A stretch of DNA of 9,900 nucleotides from Spirochaetales bacterium (lineage in GTDB: Bacteria > Spirochaetota > Spirochaetia > Sphaerochaetales > Sphaerochaetaceae): assembly GCA_017962865.1 (NCBI GenBank), contig JAGCUM010000230.1:1-9900 (forward strand), read 5' to 3'. This document shows, piece by piece, positions 7,268-9,900 of this stretch. Numbering within the stretch: the stretch's first letter is position 1; every line of letters begins with the position of its first letter. A program made the translations under genes and the position numbers. The notes under the pieces are model-generated. The model did not search any database, was not told the origin of the DNA, and saw only the letters and a program-made list of their open reading frames with translations.

Positions 7268-7270
7268 GTA

Positions 7271-7327
7271 TCAAGACGTAAACAAAACCGAACAGACTTT
7301 CGTCTGCTCGGCTGGTGTGTCTTTCAT
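7271..7327 (-). CDS. Possible 18-codon leader peptide ahead of greA
   Basis: An ATG at 7327-7325 opens an 18-codon frame (MKDTPAEQTKVCSVLFTS) ending in TGA at 7273-7271, three bases before the greA ribosome-binding site. The leader hairpin lies wholly inside it, so a translating ribosome would disrupt that structure. The ATG would be only about 4 bases from the predicted transcript start and has no Shine-Dalgarno, and the frame may be fortuitous. No run of one regulatory amino acid is present. Confidence 0.2.
   Translation of the reverse strand: MKDTPAEQTKVCSVLFTS
7278..7311 (-). terminator. Leader hairpin and U-rich tract upstream of greA (candidate attenuator)
   Basis: On the - strand CCGAGCAGAC (7311-7302) pairs with GTCTGTTCGG (7297-7288) across a GAAA tetraloop. 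The result is ten pairs including one G-U, followed by TTTTGTTTAC (7287-7278). It sits between the predicted greA promoter and the greA ribosome-binding site, about 20 to 45 bases into the transcript. The U tract is interrupted by a G, so termination may be partial, as expected of an attenuator. On the + strand the stem has an A-C mismatch and no U tract follows, which argues that it acts on the greA transcript. Confidence 0.6.
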
Positions 7328-7338
7328 ACTGTGATTCA

Positions 7339-7367
7339 AATATAGCACAAAAGCGCCCGGATGGCAA
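7339..7367 (-). promoter_or_regulatory. Promoter of greA
   Basis: On the - strand TTGCCA (7367-7362) and TATATT (7344-7339) each match the sigma-70 consensus at five of six positions. They are separated by exactly 17 bases, and a TGC before the -10 gives an extended element. Initiation is predicted near 7332, leaving a ~77-base leader before the greA ATG. Confidence 0.75.
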
Positions 7368-7384
7368 TGATTCTTTTCTCTATA

Positions 7385-7411
7385 TTGAAATATCATAAAA
7401 TGTGATAGAAT
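7385..7411 (+). promoter_or_regulatory. Candidate promoter of the FGGY kinase gene
   Basis: TTGAAA (7385-7390) and TAGAAT (7406-7411) each match consensus at five of six positions, but the spacer is a short 15 bases. TGA before TAGAAT supplies an extended -10. The kinase ATG begins 7 bases after the -10, so the transcript would again start at or next to the initiation codon. Only GGAA, 2 bases from the ATG, resembles a Shine-Dalgarno. A small inverted repeat, ATATT-GA-AATAT (7382-7393), overlaps the -35 region. Confidence 0.4.
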
Positions 7412-7418
7412 CGGAATC

Positions 7419-8972
7419 ATGAAAGATCCTTTGATTCTGACATTCGATCTGGGAACCCAGAGCATGAGGGCCCTGCTCATAGACAAGGCCGGAAATACAG
7501 TACTTTCATCGCAGGTGAAATACGAGAGAACCTGCATTCCGTCGGATATTAGGGGAAGGGCGGAACAGGAGCCTGATTTCTACTACGACAGGCTGTGTGA
7601 AGCCGGAATGCTTCTCAAGCAGAAAGATACCCAAAACCGTTTCAATGACATAATTGCAGTAACCATCACATGCATCCGGGATACCGTTCTGATTCTGGAC
7701 AAGGACCGTAAACCCCTGAGAAACATCATCGTCTGGATGGACGAGAGAAGGGCAAAGGGTGATCCCAAACCACCGATGCTCCATAGGATTCTCTTTGCTT
7801 CGGTCGGCATGACGGAAACTATCAGGCTTCTGTACAAGAACGCCTTCTGCAACTGGATCATGGAGGAGGAGCCCGAGCTATGGCAGAAGACTGACAAGTT
7901 CGTCATGCTCTCTTCCTACATGAACTACAGGCTGACCGGAGAACTCAGGGACGGGGCCGCCAATCAGGTCGGACATATCCCGTTCGATTACCGCAACAGG
8001 AAATGGATGAAGAAGGGCCTTTCGAAGTGTGTGGCGGACATTCCCGTGGAGAAACTCGTGGAACTTGTCGATTCCCCGGGTATCGTGGGCCATATAAACG
8101 AAGAGACTTCCGAGCGCACCGGCATTGCCAAGGGGCTCCCTCTGATTTCGACTGCAACCGACAAGGCCTGCGAGGCTCTGGGACTTTCGGTGATGACCGA
8201 AGACAAGGCCGCAATATCGTTGGGAACCGCTTCCACGATACAGTTCTGCAGCCCTCACTATTTCGAACCGTCTCCGTTCCTGCCGTCATACCCTGCAGTC
8301 ATGCCGGGATTCTACAACGGGGAATACCAGCTTTACAGGGGATATTGGATACTCACCTGGTTCATACGCAATTTCTGCGATGCCGAAGTCAGGGAAGCCG
8401 CGGAAAGGGGAGTATCAGTCGAGAGTATACTGGACAAGACTCTGAATACCGTTCCTGCAGGCAGCGGAGGCCTTGTGATGACACCGCATCTTTCACCGGG
8501 TAACAACAACCCGTTTGCAAAGGGCGTGATCATGGGTCTGAGCGATTTCCATGACAAGGCCTACCTCTACAGGGCCATCATCGAAGGTATCGATCTTGAG
8601 CTGTATCATGCCATGGTGAGGATGCAGAAGCGTTCGGGCCAGCATATCCGTGAAATCTATATCGCCGGCGGAGGATCGGTGAGTGACAGCGTGGTGCAGA
8701 TCTGCTGCGATGTCTTCGGACTTCCGGTCAAGCGCATCCAGACCCATGAGGCCTCGGGAATAGGCTCGTCGATGGCGGCTTTCGTGTCCATGGGAGAGTT
8801 TTCGTCCTACAGTGAAGCTGCCGGGAGCATGGTCCATGACAAGGATGTATTCATGCCTGATATGGATAACCACTCTGTCTACATGAAGCTGTATGACGAG
8901 GTTTACCGCCATATCGAGAAGGACAATACCAAGCTGTTCAAGAGGCTTCGTAAATTCGGAAAGGAAAGATAG
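7419..8972 (+). CDS. FGGY-family carbohydrate kinase, substrate unknown
   Basis: An ATP-dependent sugar or polyol kinase of the actin/hexokinase fold, cytoplasmic, 517 aa and full length. Visible landmarks: phosphate-1 loop DLGTQSMRA (10-18); WMDERR (106-111), the sugar-binding motif near the active site; ATDKACEALG (246-255) with catalytic base D248; phosphate-2 loop SLGTAST (267-273); and the adenosine-binding IAGGGSVSDS (415-424) followed by DVFGLPV. The base motif ATDKA differs from the GGGDN style of typical xylulokinases and from the glycerol kinase form, so I assign no sugar. No transporter, isomerase or regulator lies beside it, so context does not name a pathway. It is divergent from greA and ends 3 bp from convergent smpB. 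Confidence 0.9.
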   Translation: MKDPLILTFDLGTQSMRALLIDKAGNTVLSSQVKYERTCIPSDIRGRAEQEPDFYYDRLCEAGMLLKQKDTQNRFNDIIAVTITCIRDTVLILDKDRKPLRNIIVWMDERRAKGDPKPPMLHRILFASVGMTETIRLLYKNAFCNWIMEEEPELWQKTDKFVMLSSYMNYRLTGELRDGAANQVGHIPFDYRNRKWMKKGLSKCVADIPVEKLVELVDSPGIVGHINEETSERTGIAKGLPLISTATDKACEALGLSVMTEDKAAISLGTASTIQFCSPHYFEPSPFLPSYPAVMPGFYNGEYQLYRGYWILTWFIRNFCDAEVREAAERGVSVESILDKTLNTVPAGSGGLVMTPHLSPGNNNPFAKGVIMGLSDFHDKAYLYRAIIEGIDLELYHAMVRMQKRSGQHIREIYIAGGGSVSDSVVQICCDVFGLPVKRIQTHEASGIGSSMAAFVSMGEFSSYSEAAGSMVHDKDVFMPDMDNHSVYMKLYDEVYRHIEKDNTKLFKRLRKFGKER

Positions 8973-8975
8973 GTC

Positions 8976-9446
8976 TCAGAACCTGTAATCGCGGGCCTCT
9001 CTCTGGGCCTGGCGGGAAAGATCGCGCTCCTTGATTGTCTCCTTCTTGTCGTGAAGGGCTTTTCCTCTGCAGAGCGATACCTGCATCTTTACCAGATTGC
9101 CTTTGAGATAAACCTTTGTAGGTACAAGAGTAAGGCCTTTTTCTTCGACTTTGCGCCTGAGGCGTTTGATTTCCTGCTTGTGAACCAGAAGACGGCGGTT
9201 TCTGTCGGATACGGGGTTGAAGATAGAGCCTTTGTCATAGGGTTGGATGGTGAATCCTATGAGCATCATCTCCCCGTTGTCTATCTTTACGTAGGAATCC
9301 GTGAAGGAGAATTTGCCTGCCCTGATGGACTTGACCTCGGTACCTGCCAGGGACATGCCGGCCTCGAGGTCCTCGATGACCTCGTAGTTGAAGTAGGCCT
9401 TTCTGTTGGTCTGTAGTAGCTTTATCTCCTGCTTTTTGTTTTCCAT
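8976..9446 (-). CDS. smpB: SsrA (tmRNA)-binding protein SmpB
   Basis: Binds tmRNA and, with EF-Tu, delivers it to stalled ribosomes for trans-translation. The 156-aa protein contains the family's blocks: NRKAYFNYEV (14-23), LAGTEVKSIR (33-42), RNRRLLVHKQEIKRL, KGLTLVPTKVYLKG and GKALHDKKETIKERD (from residue 128). A basic tail rich in Arg follows; it reaches into the mRNA channel in known structures. I chose the ATG at 9446 (MENKKQEIKLLQTNRKA), which gives the usual N-terminus. The frame is open further upstream, but that would overlap the preceding gene. It lies 4 bp after the SUMF1-fold gene, with only a weak GGAA ahead of the ATG, so it probably shares that transcript. The loop reads IFNPVSDR where many homologues have a His (NH). 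The ssrA gene is not in the window. Confidence 0.95.
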   Translation of the reverse strand: MENKKQEIKLLQTNRKAYFNYEVIEDLEAGMSLAGTEVKSIRAGKFSFTDSYVKIDNGEMMLIGFTIQPYDKGSIFNPVSDRNRRLLVHKQEIKRLRRKVEEKGLTLVPTKVYLKGNLVKMQVSLCRGKALHDKKETIKERDLSRQAQREARDYRF

Positions 9447-9450
9447 CTTA

Positions 9451-9900
9451 TCAGTTCCATGCAACCCTGAAGCCCATGAAATCACTGCAGAGGCTTCTGT
9501 AGGTGGCTCCCGTGCTGAAGCGGTCTATGCTGTTCATGTCGCTGACGTAGGATCCTCCCTTGACGACCATGTCAGTCGGGCTGTTGAAGGCATCTAGTGT
9601 ATCGAGTGCCTTTGAAAGGGTAGCTTCATCTGCAATGCGGGCCATCGGGATGAATCTGGTTGAAGTCATCTCCCAGACGCTGCCGAGCATGGCAGCAGGT
9701 GCTTTTTCAGCGGCAGAGGGCATCAGCGATCTCTGGAATCCGCCTTCGCTGTCCGTGAGGCTGGCTGCAATCCACTGGTCCTCGGAGGGAAGGTAGACCT
9801 GTCTGCCCGATACTTCTGACAGCCAGGTGCAGAATGCCTGTGCAGCGTACCAGCTGATGTTCTTCACGGGTTTGTTCGTAATTGCGGAAAGGGAGGTGCT
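9451..9900 (-). CDS. SUMF1/FGE-fold protein, C-terminal part (runs off the window)
   Basis: The frame is open from the right edge to a TGA at 9453-9451, giving the last 149 residues. A GTG at 9867 is internal, because homology continues upstream of it. The pattern is that of the formylglycine-generating-enzyme/PvdO/EgtB superfamily: PVKNISWYAAQAFCTWLSE, LPSEDQWIAAS, the GSVWEMTS element (usually NVWEWT), VVKGGSYVSD (usually RGGSW) and the closing YRSLCSDFMGFRVAW. The two neighbouring cysteines of true formylglycine-generating enzymes are absent at the equivalent place (IDRFSTGATYRS), so sulfatase activation is unlikely. Many spirochaetal members are exported or fused to other domains, but the N-terminus is not visible. 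It precedes smpB by 4 bp, a shared transcript without an obvious functional link. Confidence 0.85.
   Translation of the reverse strand, partial: STSLSAITNKPVKNISWYAAQAFCTWLSEVSGRQVYLPSEDQWIAASLTDSEGGFQRSLMPSAAEKAPAAMLGSVWEMTSTRFIPMARIADEATLSKALDTLDAFNSPTDMVVKGGSYVSDMNSIDRFSTGATYRSLCSDFMGFRVAWN

Noticed and set aside
7330..7349. CRP-like half sites TGTGA and CACA near the greA -10.
   Set aside because: The spacing is about 10 bases instead of the 6 needed for a CRP palindrome, and the second half site is incomplete.
9865..9867. GTG at 9867 as the start of the SUMF1-fold gene.
   Set aside because: The frame stays open to the window edge, and the residues just before it (NKP-V) belong to the conserved PVKNISW block, so the gene begins outside the window.

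Overview
The window looks like core chromosome of a spirochaete at roughly 50% G+C, possibly of the Sphaerochaeta or gut-treponeme type. The order level is inference. Two things point to a spirochaete. First, the run [pnp?]-dut-lptF-lptG-tgt recalls the pnp-lptFG-tgt neighbourhood I remember from Borrelia and Treponema. Second, there is a ~900-residue GreA in which the Gre domain sits at the end of a long helical-repeat protein, the form known in that phylum (Borrelia GreA is about 900 aa). I see no insertion sequences, phage genes, CRISPR arrays, tRNA or rRNA genes.

Left arm (1-4563, + strand). The last 23 codons of an upstream gene, probably pnp, overlap the dUTPase gene dut by one base. 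A ~100-bp gap holds a short tandem repeat and a good extended -10 promoter. Then come four tightly packed genes. lptF and lptG (the two membrane subunits of the lipopolysaccharide exporter) overlap by ATGA. tgt (queuosine tRNA modification) follows after 6 bp, and a Nudix hydrolase overlaps tgt by TGATG. These four are probably one transcription unit.

Middle (4544-7418). The giant greA gene is on the - strand, convergent with the Nudix gene and overlapping it by 20 bp. Its intrinsic terminator lies inside the Nudix coding sequence. Its 163-bp upstream region, shared with a divergent sugar-kinase gene, holds a near-consensus promoter and a leader with a GAAA-tetraloop hairpin plus U-rich tract. 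This arrangement resembles the attenuated greA leader (GraL RNAs) of E. coli.

Right arm (7419-9900). A FGGY-family carbohydrate kinase on the + strand ends 3 bp from smpB on the - strand. smpB (trans-translation) follows a SUMF1/FGE-fold gene by 4 bp. That gene runs off the right edge.

The coding content is mostly housekeeping: nucleotide hygiene, envelope biogenesis, tRNA modification, transcription elongation rescue and ribosome rescue. I see no clearly new multi-gene system. The points most worth a second look are regulatory: the greA leader hairpin, the terminator nested in an opposing gene, and two promoters placed so close to their ATGs that the mRNAs would be leaderless.
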